Source: an uncultured Lachnospiraceae bacterium (lineage in GTDB: Bacteria > Bacillota > Clostridia > Lachnospirales > Lachnospiraceae). From it: DNA of 64,000 bases. The notes under the pieces were generated by a model, which was not told the DNA's origin, ran no database searches, and saw nothing but the letters and a program-made list of their open reading frames with translations. The DNA lies in NCBI GenBank assembly GCA_930972465.1, contig CAKNHF010000014.1, forward strand, positions 1 to 64,000. Reading direction: 5' to 3'. This document shows positions 53,879-60,942 of the stretch, in pieces (the first letter of the stretch is position 1; each line of letters begins with the position of its first letter). Both the position numbers and the translations under genes were made by a program.

Positions 53879-54616
53879 TCAGGCCTGCGCCTTTACATCC
53901 TTCTTTCCGAGCCACGTCACCGCGGCGGCTGCAAACGCTGTGAAGAACACCGCCACGCTCACCAGGAAAGGGATCAGCTCTCCGCCCAGCGCATCCTCCG
54001 ATTTGTTTGCATTCATTCCCACCATCATAAGAGAGTAGGGCCAGTACAGTCCCCAGCCTTTATTAACAAACAGGAATCCGAAGATGCATCCTGCCAGCGC
54101 GATCCCGATCGGTACGGCAAAGCTCCGGATAACCATTGACAGCAGCAGCTGCAGCGTCCCGATCGCCGCCGCGGCAAGGGTCCCCCGCAGCATCCACAGC
54201 ATCGTATCTGCGGGCATCATCCCGGGCAGCCCGCAGAGTTTCCCGCAGATTGCAAAGAGGAGGAATACCCAGATCTGGGTAAATACCGTAACCCGGAAGA
54301 TCACCGCCAGCTTTCCCAGAAATACGTCCCGCACCGGAACCGGCGCCGTCATCAGCACATTCCAGTTACTGTTCAGATGTTCCAGCCGCCACAGGTAGGA
54401 ACAGTACAACGCGATCAAAGGCGCATAGAACAGCCAGGAATAGAACAGGGTGAACTGGGTCCAGAGAGAATACCACTCTTCTGTCAGAAGTCCCACATTG
54501 TTCAGGTAATTGGCTGTTCCCATGACCGCCGGAATGATCGGAATAAGAATACAGGCGCTCCATATAATAGAATGTTTCAGTTTCATATTTTCCGCCTTGA
54601 TACATCGAAGCAGCAT
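53879..54616 (-). CDS. ABC-2 type permease (lantibiotic-immunity-like), subunit 2
   Basis: 245 residues with six hydrophobic segments (for example IIWSACILIPIIPAVMGTANY; WVFLLFAICGKL; GIALAGCIFGFLFVNK). MTAPVPVRDVFLGKLAVIFR between helices is the ABC-2 coupling loop of MutE/BcrB-type proteins. Three bases from the first permease gene. Works with the ATPase at 55.4-56.3 kb to protect against membrane-active peptides or similar agents. Confidence 0.85.
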   Translation of the reverse strand: MLLRCIKAENMKLKHSIIWSACILIPIIPAVMGTANYLNNVGLLTEEWYSLWTQFTLFYSWLFYAPLIALYCSYLWRLEHLNSNWNVLMTAPVPVRDVFLGKLAVIFRVTVFTQIWVFLLFAICGKLCGLPGMMPADTMLWMLRGTLAAAAIGTLQLLLSMVIRSFAVPIGIALAGCIFGFLFVNKGWGLYWPYSLMMVGMNANKSEDALGGELIPFLVSVAVFFTAFAAAAVTWLGKKDVKAQA

Positions 54617-54619
54617 CTC

Positions 54620-55423
54620 TCACACTTCCTTTCTTAAAAAAATCCATTTTCCGATAAGGTAGATCACCACTCCCGCAGCGAGAAATCCGATGAAAGATCC
54701 TGCCGGAAGCGGCTGATAGGACAGGTATGTCGCCTCGTCAGTCGTTCTCTGCCAGTCCACTTCCGCTACGGAGAAGATCCCGAAGTACCCCCACAACACC
54801 AGGCGGTTCACCGCCGCCGGAAAGAACATGGAGAACAGTCCCAGAAATCCTCCGGCAATCCCCACAATCAGCGGCAGGATCTGATTGTCACTGACCAGCG
54901 AGAGCACATGCTGGATGCTCAGGATCACAGCTCCCACCGCCGTCATGGCGATGAAATGCTCCGCAAACATGTCCGGACGGATCCGTTCTGTAAATCCCAT
55001 CACTTTTCCCAGGAGTATCAGCCCCAGCGTCTCCCCTGCGCTGAAGACAATAAGGTATTTCATTTCAAACAGATATTTTATATCGTAAAATCTCCCCGGT
55101 CTTTCCAGTGTGTAGAGCAGCTTCAGCGTATTTCCGCTGATCTCCATATCGCAGAGGCGGCTTGCCACCACCGCCAGCATCACCGGCATGAAAATGGAAT
55201 TCATCAGGGACATGCTGTAGAGAAAATACTGATATCCTGTCGCTCTGTCCATGTCATCAAAGTTCCGTGCCGACGCCAGAGTCCACAGAAGAAGCAGCGC
55301 CAGAAAACCGGCCGGCACAAGCCAGGCATACCGGGTATGCAGTTTTCTCTGCTCTGCAAGAAAGAGATGCTGCCGGGATGCCGTCGGTCTCATGCCGCTC
55401 TTTTCCTTCTCTTTTCCGCTCAT
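54620..55423 (-). CDS. ABC-2 type permease, subunit 1
   Basis: 267 residues. A polar start (SGKEKEKSGMRPTASRQHLFLAEQ) precedes six helices, with DMEISGNTLKLLYTLERPGRF as the coupling loop and TLGLILLGKVMGFTERIR after it. Overlaps the ATPase stop by four bases (ATGA). It is a divergent partner of the second permease, a common MutEG-like layout. Confidence 0.85.
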   Translation of the reverse strand: MSGKEKEKSGMRPTASRQHLFLAEQRKLHTRYAWLVPAGFLALLLLWTLASARNFDDMDRATGYQYFLYSMSLMNSIFMPVMLAVVASRLCDMEISGNTLKLLYTLERPGRFYDIKYLFEMKYLIVFSAGETLGLILLGKVMGFTERIRPDMFAEHFIAMTAVGAVILSIQHVLSLVSDNQILPLIVGIAGGFLGLFSMFFPAAVNRLVLWGYFGIFSVAEVDWQRTTDEATYLSYQPLPAGSFIGFLAAGVVIYLIGKWIFLRKEV

Positions 55424-56340
55424 AAGCTCACCTTCTTTCCGGTCAGCTTCAGGAAGATATCTTCCAGACTCATCTGCTGCTCTTCCAGCCGGAGCAGACC
55501 GATATCATGTTCTGACAGAATCCTTCCGCAGCGGAGAACCTTCGCGTCCTCCGTTGAATCGAGAAGAAGCTCCCCATTCTCTGTATCCTGCCGCACCGGA
55601 AGAGACTCCCGCGCCAGGATCCGGTAAGCGCGCCCGTCGTCCGTCGTACGGATCCGAATCCGGGTGCGGCTGTGCTGATGCAGGCTTGCCAGAGAATCCT
55701 GAAAAAGCAGTTCTCCCCGATTGATGATTCCCACATGGGTCGCCATCTGGTCGATCTCACTTAAGAGATGGCTGGATACAAGAACCGTCATGCCGAATCT
55801 CTCCGGAAGAGAACAGATCAGTTCTCTCATCTCCTGTATCCCCGCCGGATCCAGCCCGTTGGTGGGCTCATCCAGGAGCAGCAGTCTGGGTCTCCCCAGC
55901 AGCGCGGCCGCAAGCCCCAGCCGCTGTTTCATACCCAGAGAATAATTTTTTACTTTTTTATCCTGCTGGTTTTCCATCCGCACTGTCTTCAGCACCGAAT
56001 CGATTTCTGATTCCGGGATGCCCTTCAGCGTACATATGATCTGAAGGTTCTCCCGGCCGCTCAAGTGCCCGTAATGCGCCGGAGATTCGATGAGTGATCC
56101 TGTTGATTTCAGAATCTTCAGCCTGTTCTTCTCCTCCACAGGCGCCCCGAAGATCCGAATCTCCCCTCCTGTGGGCTTTGCCAGCCCAAGCAGCATCTTC
56201 ATTGTTGTTGATTTTCCCGCCCCGTTAGGCCCCAGGAAGCCGTAGATGCTTCCCGTGGGGACACACAGATCCAGGTTCTTCACCACATACTTCTTTCCGT
56301 ATTTCTTCGTCAGAGAATCTGTTGTTATGATATGTTCCAT
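55420..56340 (-). CDS. ABC ATPase (BcrA/MutF-like)
   Basis: 306 residues from ATG 56340 (MEHIITTDSLTKKYGKK), with AGGAG ten bases upstream; the frame runs 56 codons further without a site. Walker A GFLGPNGAGKSTTMKML, signature YSLGMKQRLGLAAALL, Walker B RLLLLDEPTNGLDPAG and switch VLVSSHLLSEIDQ. The C-terminal ~90 residues (RIRIRTTDDGRAYRIL) match the BcrA extension. Drives the two permeases; expected to give resistance to bacitracin- or lantibiotic-type peptides. Confidence 0.9.
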   Translation of the reverse strand: MEHIITTDSLTKKYGKKYVVKNLDLCVPTGSIYGFLGPNGAGKSTTMKMLLGLAKPTGGEIRIFGAPVEEKNRLKILKSTGSLIESPAHYGHLSGRENLQIICTLKGIPESEIDSVLKTVRMENQQDKKVKNYSLGMKQRLGLAAALLGRPRLLLLDEPTNGLDPAGIQEMRELICSLPERFGMTVLVSSHLLSEIDQMATHVGIINRGELLFQDSLASLHQHSRTRIRIRTTDDGRAYRILARESLPVRQDTENGELLLDSTEDAKVLRCGRILSEHDIGLLRLEEQQMSLEDIFLKLTGKKVSL

Positions 56341-56585
56341 GGTATGCTCTCTCCTTTCATCGCCGCAGCTGCATTTGACTCTCTCCTGCCGGGACGTGTA
56401 CTTTGACAGTTCTCTGTCACGCCCCTTTCTCCGGTGTCTGCTACAGTATAGGTGACCGGACTTATCCGGCGATGAAGGCTGGCTTATTTTTACCTTAATT
56501 TGTGACATGCTCCCGCCACCTCAGAGGAAGGGGAATTCTTGTCCTCACTTTTGTTAAAATATAAGGATTCTGTCTTTATTCATAT

Positions 56586-56591
56586 TATACT
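56586..56591 (+). promoter_or_regulatory. Possible -10 of the toxin mRNA
   Basis: TATACT at 56586-56591 would start the toxin mRNA near 56598. No good -35 at 17 bases. Tentative. Confidence 0.3.
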
Positions 56592-56635
56592 TAATATGTT
56601 GTCATGCCCAATCCGGCAACGGAAAGAGGGTGTAT

Positions 56636-56672
56636 ACATATGATGGAAATTATAGCTTCTCTCATCGTTGCC
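56636..56672 (+). repeat. Direct repeat a (spans toxin start codon)
   Basis: ACATATGATG, then GAAA, then TTATAGCTTCTCT, then six bases, then TGCC. The matching copy (56781-56807) has the same three blocks without the GAAA and six-base inserts. The antisense RNA can therefore pair with the start codons and the next ~25 bases of the toxin mRNA. Confidence 0.8.
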
Positions 56673-56738
56673 ATCGTGGGTGGTGTAGCCTGCCACTACA
56701 TCATCAAATGGTTAGATGGCAATGGACATGACAACTAG
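56640..56738 (+). CDS. Fst-like small hydrophobic toxin of a type I toxin-antitoxin locus
   Basis: 32 residues: MMEIIASLIVAIVGG starts a single membrane helix that runs to the KWLD turn at 23-26, then a polar tail GNGHDN. Fst/Ldr family toxins have the same plan: ~25 hydrophobic residues, an aromatic/charged turn (here IIKWLD; in Fst ISRVLD) and a short acidic or polar tail. GAGGGTG lies seven to ten bases upstream. Tandem ATGATG start. The gene is too short for normal gene calling. The surrounding convergent promoter, direct repeats and shared terminator make a toxin far more likely than a random ORF. Expected effect: membrane damage when not silenced by the antisense RNA. Confidence 0.75.
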   Translation: MMEIIASLIVAIVGGVACHYIIKWLDGNGHDN

Positions 56739-56745
56739 CCAAAAA

Positions 56746-56775
56746 AATCCCCCGGAGCTGCCACTCCGGGGGATT
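56746..56775. terminator. Shared bidirectional terminator of the toxin-antitoxin pair
   Basis: Perfect 12-bp stem AATCCCCCGGAG / CTCCGGGGGATT with a six-base loop. On the minus strand it is followed by seven T (strong, for the antisense RNA). On the plus strand the T run is short (TTTCC), so it is weaker for the toxin mRNA. Confidence 0.85.
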
Positions 56776-56780
56776 TCCGT

Positions 56781-56807
56781 ACATATGATGTTATAGCTTC
56801 TCTTGCC
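56781..56807 (+). repeat. Direct repeat b (in the antisense RNA)
   Basis: ACATATGATG-TTATAGCTTCTCT-TGCC, the ungapped copy of repeat a. Its complement forms the 5' end of the antisense RNA. Further weak similarity follows (CTGCCACTATA versus CTGCCACTACA inside the toxin gene). Confidence 0.8.
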
Positions 56808-56814
56808 TACTGCC

Positions 56815-56844
56815 ACTATAGCATATGCTCCCTATCTAAGTCAA
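56815..56844 (-). promoter_or_regulatory. Promoter of the antisense antitoxin RNA
   Basis: TTGACT (56844-56839), 18-base spacer, TATAGT (56820-56815) on the minus strand. Only two positions depart from consensus. A strong constitutive promoter is what an unstable antitoxin RNA requires. Confidence 0.8.
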
Positions 56845-56996
56845 GTTTGCATTTCATCGATTTATTCAGGTAACCTTTCCCGTTTTCCCTTCCTGCGCCA
56901 CCTTATTTTTACCTTAATTCCATCAAAATCCGGCCTTCTCTCCCCTTATCCGTGCTATACTCTGAACAGAAACCTATCCGGAAGGAGACAATATCA

Positions 56997-57776
56997 ATGA
57001 ACCTGTATGACAGCAGAATCCTGCTTATAGACGACAATATAGAACTTGCGGACATGGTCCGGGATATGCTGAGGCGGAACGGATATGTCAATGTTTCCTG
57101 CTCCCATACCTGCGAACAGGGAATGCGCATGTTCCGCGAGGAACAGTCCCAGCTTGTGATACTGGACATCATGCTCCCCGACGGCGACGGCTTCACCCTT
57201 TTTCGGAAGATACGGGATATCTCCGATGTACCGATCCTGTTTCTCTCCGCAAAGGATGAGGACAACGACCGGCTCTTCGGTCTGGGACTCGGCGCGGACG
57301 ACTACATCACCAAGCCCTTTCTCTCCCAGGAACTGCTCCTGCGTGTGAACGCAGTGCTGAAGCGGACCTATTTTTCCTCCGCCCGGATGTCCGGAGATTC
57401 CCTCTTTTCGGCTCCGTCTTCCGGCTCATCTTCTTCCGGAGATCCGGATGTGCTCATACTTGGAGAACACCGCATCTCCTTCGCGGAGGCATCTGTGACC
57501 TTCCGCGGGAAGACCACTGCCTTTACTGCAAAAGAACTACAGCTTCTGAAAAAACTGGCACAGAACCGGGGCAGCATCGTCACCTTTGACGCACTTTGCA
57601 TGGCCGTATGGGGAGATTCCTACTACGGATACGAAAACACCCTGATGGTGCACATCCGGCATCTCCGGGAAAAGATAGAGGACGATCCCTCCTCTCCGAA
57701 ATGGCTTCTGACCGCCCGCGGACTGGGATACCGTCTGAAAAAAGAGGAGAAGACTGAAAATGAAAAGCCTGTTTAA
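56997..57776 (+). CDS. OmpR-family response regulator 2
   Basis: 259 residues from ATG 56997 with AAGGAG nine bases upstream; the frame runs 15 codons further without a site. Receiver: SRILLIDDNIELADMV, phospho-Asp in LVILDIMLPDGDG, Lys in ITKPFLSQELLLRV. A Ser/Gly-rich linker (SAPSSGSSSSGDP) leads to the winged-helix output (TAKELQLLKKLAQNRGSIV; NTLMVHIRHLREKIEDD). Longer than the usual ~230 residues because of that linker. Overlaps its kinase by 17 bases. Confidence 0.9.
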   Translation: MNLYDSRILLIDDNIELADMVRDMLRRNGYVNVSCSHTCEQGMRMFREEQSQLVILDIMLPDGDGFTLFRKIRDISDVPILFLSAKDEDNDRLFGLGLGADDYITKPFLSQELLLRVNAVLKRTYFSSARMSGDSLFSAPSSGSSSSGDPDVLILGEHRISFAEASVTFRGKTTAFTAKELQLLKKLAQNRGSIVTFDALCMAVWGDSYYGYENTLMVHIRHLREKIEDDPSSPKWLLTARGLGYRLKKEEKTENEKPV

Positions 57777-59166
57777 GATCATACGACGCTATATTTCCAG
57801 CACCATACTGCTTGTCGCATTTGTGGTCCTTCTCAACATTCTGGCGCTGACTTATGTGGCAGTTCAATACGAAGAGGGACTCAATCAGACAGAAGGACTC
57901 GCCTCCACCTCTGCCTCGCAGCAGCTGGAGGATGTTGCCGCACAGCTTGAACAGACGCCGGAAGGTTACCGGATCTCTCAGAAAGGGCTTGAAATCTTAA
58001 ATGACAACCGGTATATATGGGGAATGCTTCTCGACGGAAGCGGATCCGTCGTATGGGAGTGGCAGCTTCCGGAGGACTTTGCGCGCTCTTACTCCCTGGC
58101 CGATGTGGCGTCTTTCAGCAGATGGTATCTGAAAGACTATCCCGTACGCGTATGGGAGTACGGGGACGGCCTCCTTGTGCTGGGTCAGGATCCGAATCTC
58201 TATTTCCGTATTATCCTTGTATTCAGCAACGTCTACTTAAACGCCGTATCCCAGTACATTGCCATTTTCTTCATCCTGAACTCGATCCTGATCTTCGGAC
58301 TCGCGCTCTGGTTCGGTTATCGTTTCTACCGGTCCCTGCGTCCTCTTGCCCGGGGCGTGGAAGCGCTTGCCGATAACCGTCCTGTCCTGCTGTCGGAAAA
58401 GGGGATCACAGAAGAACTTGCAAGAAAGCTGAACCGTACCTCCCGCATACTGGAACAGCAGTCCGAGAAGCTGCGGCAGCGGGATGACGCCCGCACCGAG
58501 TGGATCTCCGGAGTGTCCCATGACATCCGCACGCCGCTTGCCCTGATCACTGGCTATTCCGAGGCGCTTGCCGCCGAAGAAACTCTCTCTCCTGAAAATC
58601 ATCAGCGCGCCGAGAGCATCCGCAGGCAGAGTCTGATCATCCGGCAGCTCATCTCAGACCTGAATCTGACTTCAAAGCTGGAGTACAACGCCCAGCCCCT
58701 GCACATGACAGAATATCGTCCCGCTGTCCTTCTCCGGGAAATCGCCGCCGATTATTATAACGAAGGGCTGGCAGACTGTTATGACATTGATGTAAACATC
58801 AGCGGGGAGGCTGAGCAGATCTGTCTTACGGGCGATACCGGACTTCTGAAGCGGGCTCTGAGAAATGTAATCGGCAACAGCATCCGGCACAATCCGGAGG
58901 GCTGCCGGATCAGCGCTGTTCTTCTCTCTGACAGCGGACATGTTATCTGGCGTTTCTCTGACTCCGGCCCCGGAATCCCCAGGGCAGTCGTGGATATTCT
59001 TCAAAACCGTTCCGACAGCGGCAGACGTATGCATATCATGGGACTACGGATCGTGATGCAGATCATTTCGGCACACGGAGGACGGGTACTTTTTCCGAGA
59101 AACGGGGACGGCGCTTACGGAGTCGAGTTTATACTTCCCGGAAAAGAAGAGACGGATGGCCGGTAG
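57760..59166 (+). CDS. Sensor histidine kinase 2
   Basis: 468 residues. TM1 is near residues 10-30 and TM2 near 160-185, enclosing an extracellular sensor of ~125 residues (QTEGLASTSASQQLEDVAAQ); a HAMP-like region follows. The H-box is SGVSHDIRTPLALITGYSEAL, the N-box LRNVIGNSIRHNPEG and the G1 box FSDSGPGIPRAVV; the G2 glycines are reduced (GRRMHIMGLRIVMQI). It reads an external signal and drives regulator 2. Two plus-strand genes next to the ABC cassette suggest a second input into peptide-stress response. Confidence 0.88.
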   Translation: MKSLFKIIRRYISSTILLVAFVVLLNILALTYVAVQYEEGLNQTEGLASTSASQQLEDVAAQLEQTPEGYRISQKGLEILNDNRYIWGMLLDGSGSVVWEWQLPEDFARSYSLADVASFSRWYLKDYPVRVWEYGDGLLVLGQDPNLYFRIILVFSNVYLNAVSQYIAIFFILNSILIFGLALWFGYRFYRSLRPLARGVEALADNRPVLLSEKGITEELARKLNRTSRILEQQSEKLRQRDDARTEWISGVSHDIRTPLALITGYSEALAAEETLSPENHQRAESIRRQSLIIRQLISDLNLTSKLEYNAQPLHMTEYRPAVLLREIAADYYNEGLADCYDIDVNISGEAEQICLTGDTGLLKRALRNVIGNSIRHNPEGCRISAVLLSDSGHVIWRFSDSGPGIPRAVVDILQNRSDSGRRMHIMGLRIVMQIISAHGGRVLFPRNGDGAYGVEFILPGKEETDGR

Positions 59167-59188
59167 CAGGTCATCCGTCTCTTTTTTT
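59148..59188 (+). terminator. Strong terminator after kinase 2
   Basis: 11-bp stem AGAGACGGATG / CATCCGTCTCT with a 13-base loop followed by seven T. Begins inside the last kinase codons. Also usable by the convergent minus-strand gene. Confidence 0.85.
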
Positions 59189-59471
59189 ATCTTTTCTGTT
59201 TTTCAGCACGGTACTCCTCCGCGATCCGTATTCCTTCTGCCGTCTCGCACGCCTGCATATAATATGCTTTCAGCGCGGTTTCCAGAACGTTCGCACGTTT
59301 CCCGGCCAGCAGATCCGGACTCAGTCCTACTTTCCGGTGATATTCGATCAACCGGTCCCCTGTCCTGATATAGTTTTCCTGAGTTTCCAGATCTACGATA
59401 AGCTGAGGCGATTCCCCTATGAAAAGTTTGCTGCCCTCCCGCCTCATTCTAATTTTACTTTTCTCTTCCAT
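59187..59471 (-). CDS. Small partner of the HipA-like kinase, unknown function
   Basis: About 94 residues from ATG 59471 (MEEKSKIRMRREGSKLF), which overlaps the kinase stop (TAATG), a classic stop-start coupling. An ATG 24 bases upstream (59495) would give 102 residues but has a poor ribosome site. The protein is basic at both ends with a helical middle (LSPDLLAGKRANVLETALKAYY). I do not recognise a family; it is a possible regulatory or DNA-binding partner of the kinase. Confidence 0.6.
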   Translation of the reverse strand: MEEKSKIRMRREGSKLFIGESPQLIVDLETQENYIRTGDRLIEYHRKVGLSPDLLAGKRANVLETALKAYYMQACETAEGIRIAEEYRAEKQKR

Positions 59472-60724
59472 TACCAGTACCGCTCCCGTTTCCATATCTT
59501 TTTCCCATTCAGGAACATGCTGAGATATTCTGTCTTTTCGCGTATCATCTCTGCGATCTCTCCCGCGCGCTCTTCTGGCATCTCCGTATTATGAAGAAGA
59601 AGAGCTTTCGCCTCATCCGGGAAATCCCTGAGACGACTCAGATCCAATGCAGTGCCTTTTCTTACATAACGAAGCATCTCGGCTTCTCTCCTGCTGAAAG
59701 AGTTAACCTCTATATCCAGAAGATTTTTCCTGTGAGGAATCACATCCTGATCATAAAAAAGTATATTTCCCGTGTCAAATATCGGAGCCATATCCATAAG
59801 GCAGCGCTGTTCCGAATCATAAAGGAACCCCATATTATTCAGATGACGGTCCGTGTTCGACAGAATAAAATCTGTCATAATCGTATATTCCATCTGACGT
59901 CGCACCTTTTCCGCGGCTGCCCCTTTCTCAGACACTCTTAAAATAAGAGCCTCATAAAGCGACATCGCGTTAGAAATTTTATAATCCATCAAGATCTGAT
60001 ACGCAGAAACAAATTCTGTTTTTTCCGAGGTAAACAGCGGGCTCAGTGAACATGGGTACTGCAAGCCTCCGATTTTAATTGTCTCCAGCCTGTAGGAAAC
60101 ATAATTCTTCCAGCCGAGCCGTTCATGCATCCTGCAGGCGATCACCTCATTTACCGACTGCTGACTGTAATGGTTTATATTTACTTTCAGAAGGAAGCGT
60201 ACTCCATCCCGTATGACCCATTTTTTCTTCATATCTCCATTCACCGATGCAGACGGGGAAAGTCCGGACAGTTTCAATCCTTTCCTTTCCGTCTCTTCGG
60301 AGTCAGTCAGCAGATTTCCCAGATCTTCCGAAAAATCATTCTTGTAAAAATTGAGATCATCCCAGTACAGCTCTCTGTCCACCGGCTGCATCCAGTAATG
60401 ATCTGTGAGACTCAGCCCATAGGAATAGAGCAGCAGTGCCTGGCTGGTCTCTGCTCCGATCCTGCTCAGGACCTGTCTCAGTCCTTTTCTCGAATTCGGA
60501 ATCGCACGGAATTTCCACCATTCCGGCAGATACTTTCCATCTGGGCCGCATCCGAAAGGAAGTTCCTCCGGCAGATAGACAGCCAGGACATACTCCAGCC
60601 TGCCGGTACCGATGTCGACCTGTACCATAGCAACATCCTTATCTTTATGCTTCAGTACATAGAATCCGGTCCGTGGTTCAGGACTTTTACGTTTCATTTG
60701 AAGTTCTTCCCTGATGTCACTCAT
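59471..60724 (-). CDS. HipA-like (PI3/4-kinase-fold) protein
   Basis: 417 residues from ATG 60724 with AGGAGGAGG eight bases upstream; ~99 codons of open frame before it are spurious. The C-terminal domain carries TDFILSNTDRHLNNMGFLYD (catalytic D-R-H-x-x-N) and MDMAPIFDTGN (metal-binding DFD-like). LLKVNINHYSQQSVNEVIA likely holds the ATP-binding Lys and helix. The N-terminal HipA_N module is absent. In standard HipBA modules HipB is upstream with an HTH; here the small partner is downstream. It may be a toxin or a regulatory Ser/Thr kinase; not certain. Confidence 0.75.
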   Translation of the reverse strand: MSDIREELQMKRKSPEPRTGFYVLKHKDKDVAMVQVDIGTGRLEYVLAVYLPEELPFGCGPDGKYLPEWWKFRAIPNSRKGLRQVLSRIGAETSQALLLYSYGLSLTDHYWMQPVDRELYWDDLNFYKNDFSEDLGNLLTDSEETERKGLKLSGLSPSASVNGDMKKKWVIRDGVRFLLKVNINHYSQQSVNEVIACRMHERLGWKNYVSYRLETIKIGGLQYPCSLSPLFTSEKTEFVSAYQILMDYKISNAMSLYEALILRVSEKGAAAEKVRRQMEYTIMTDFILSNTDRHLNNMGFLYDSEQRCLMDMAPIFDTGNILFYDQDVIPHRKNLLDIEVNSFSRREAEMLRYVRKGTALDLSRLRDFPDEAKALLLHNTEMPEERAGEIAEMIREKTEYLSMFLNGKKIWKRERYW

Positions 60725-60854
60725 ACAGCCTCCTCCTTTCTCGGCTTTTCGTCTGTCACATTCCCCGCCTGCATATACTAATTTTCCCCGGATATGCCCC
60801 ATTTGATATCCTTCTGGAACCATTTTACAGTAAGATCCGCAGGGGTTCAACATC

Positions 60855-60910
60855 AAAAAGACGACAGACCAGATCTTCCGCCCGCCGGAATGTGATCTGC
60901 TCTGCCGTCT
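60855..60910 (-). terminator. Terminator after the large surface protein
   Basis: 17-bp stem with one mismatch (AGACG-CAGA-CAGATC arms, 60859-60875 and 60894-60910), followed on the minus strand by five T. Lies 33 bases after the stop. Confidence 0.8.
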
Positions 60911-60942
60911 CTGTCTTTTTCTGTATTCTCTTTGAAAATCGT

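Larger units (their letters stand above)
56741..56808 (-). ncRNA. Antisense antitoxin RNA (RNA II-like)
   Basis: A ~68-base transcript is predicted from a start near 56808 (promoter TTGACT-N18-TATAGT just upstream) to a run of seven T after the hairpin at 56746-56775. Its 5' part is the complement of direct repeat b and therefore pairs with repeat a over the toxin start codons; its 3' part is the terminator hairpin shared with the toxin mRNA. Same plan as pAD1 par RNA II, but no sequence similarity is claimed. Acts in trans by blocking toxin translation. Confidence 0.7.

Noticed and set aside
56581..56850. Par-like locus as evidence for a plasmid or plasmid origin
   Set aside because: No replication or partition genes are near. 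Chromosomal copies of this toxin-antitoxin class are known, so no plasmid is inferred.
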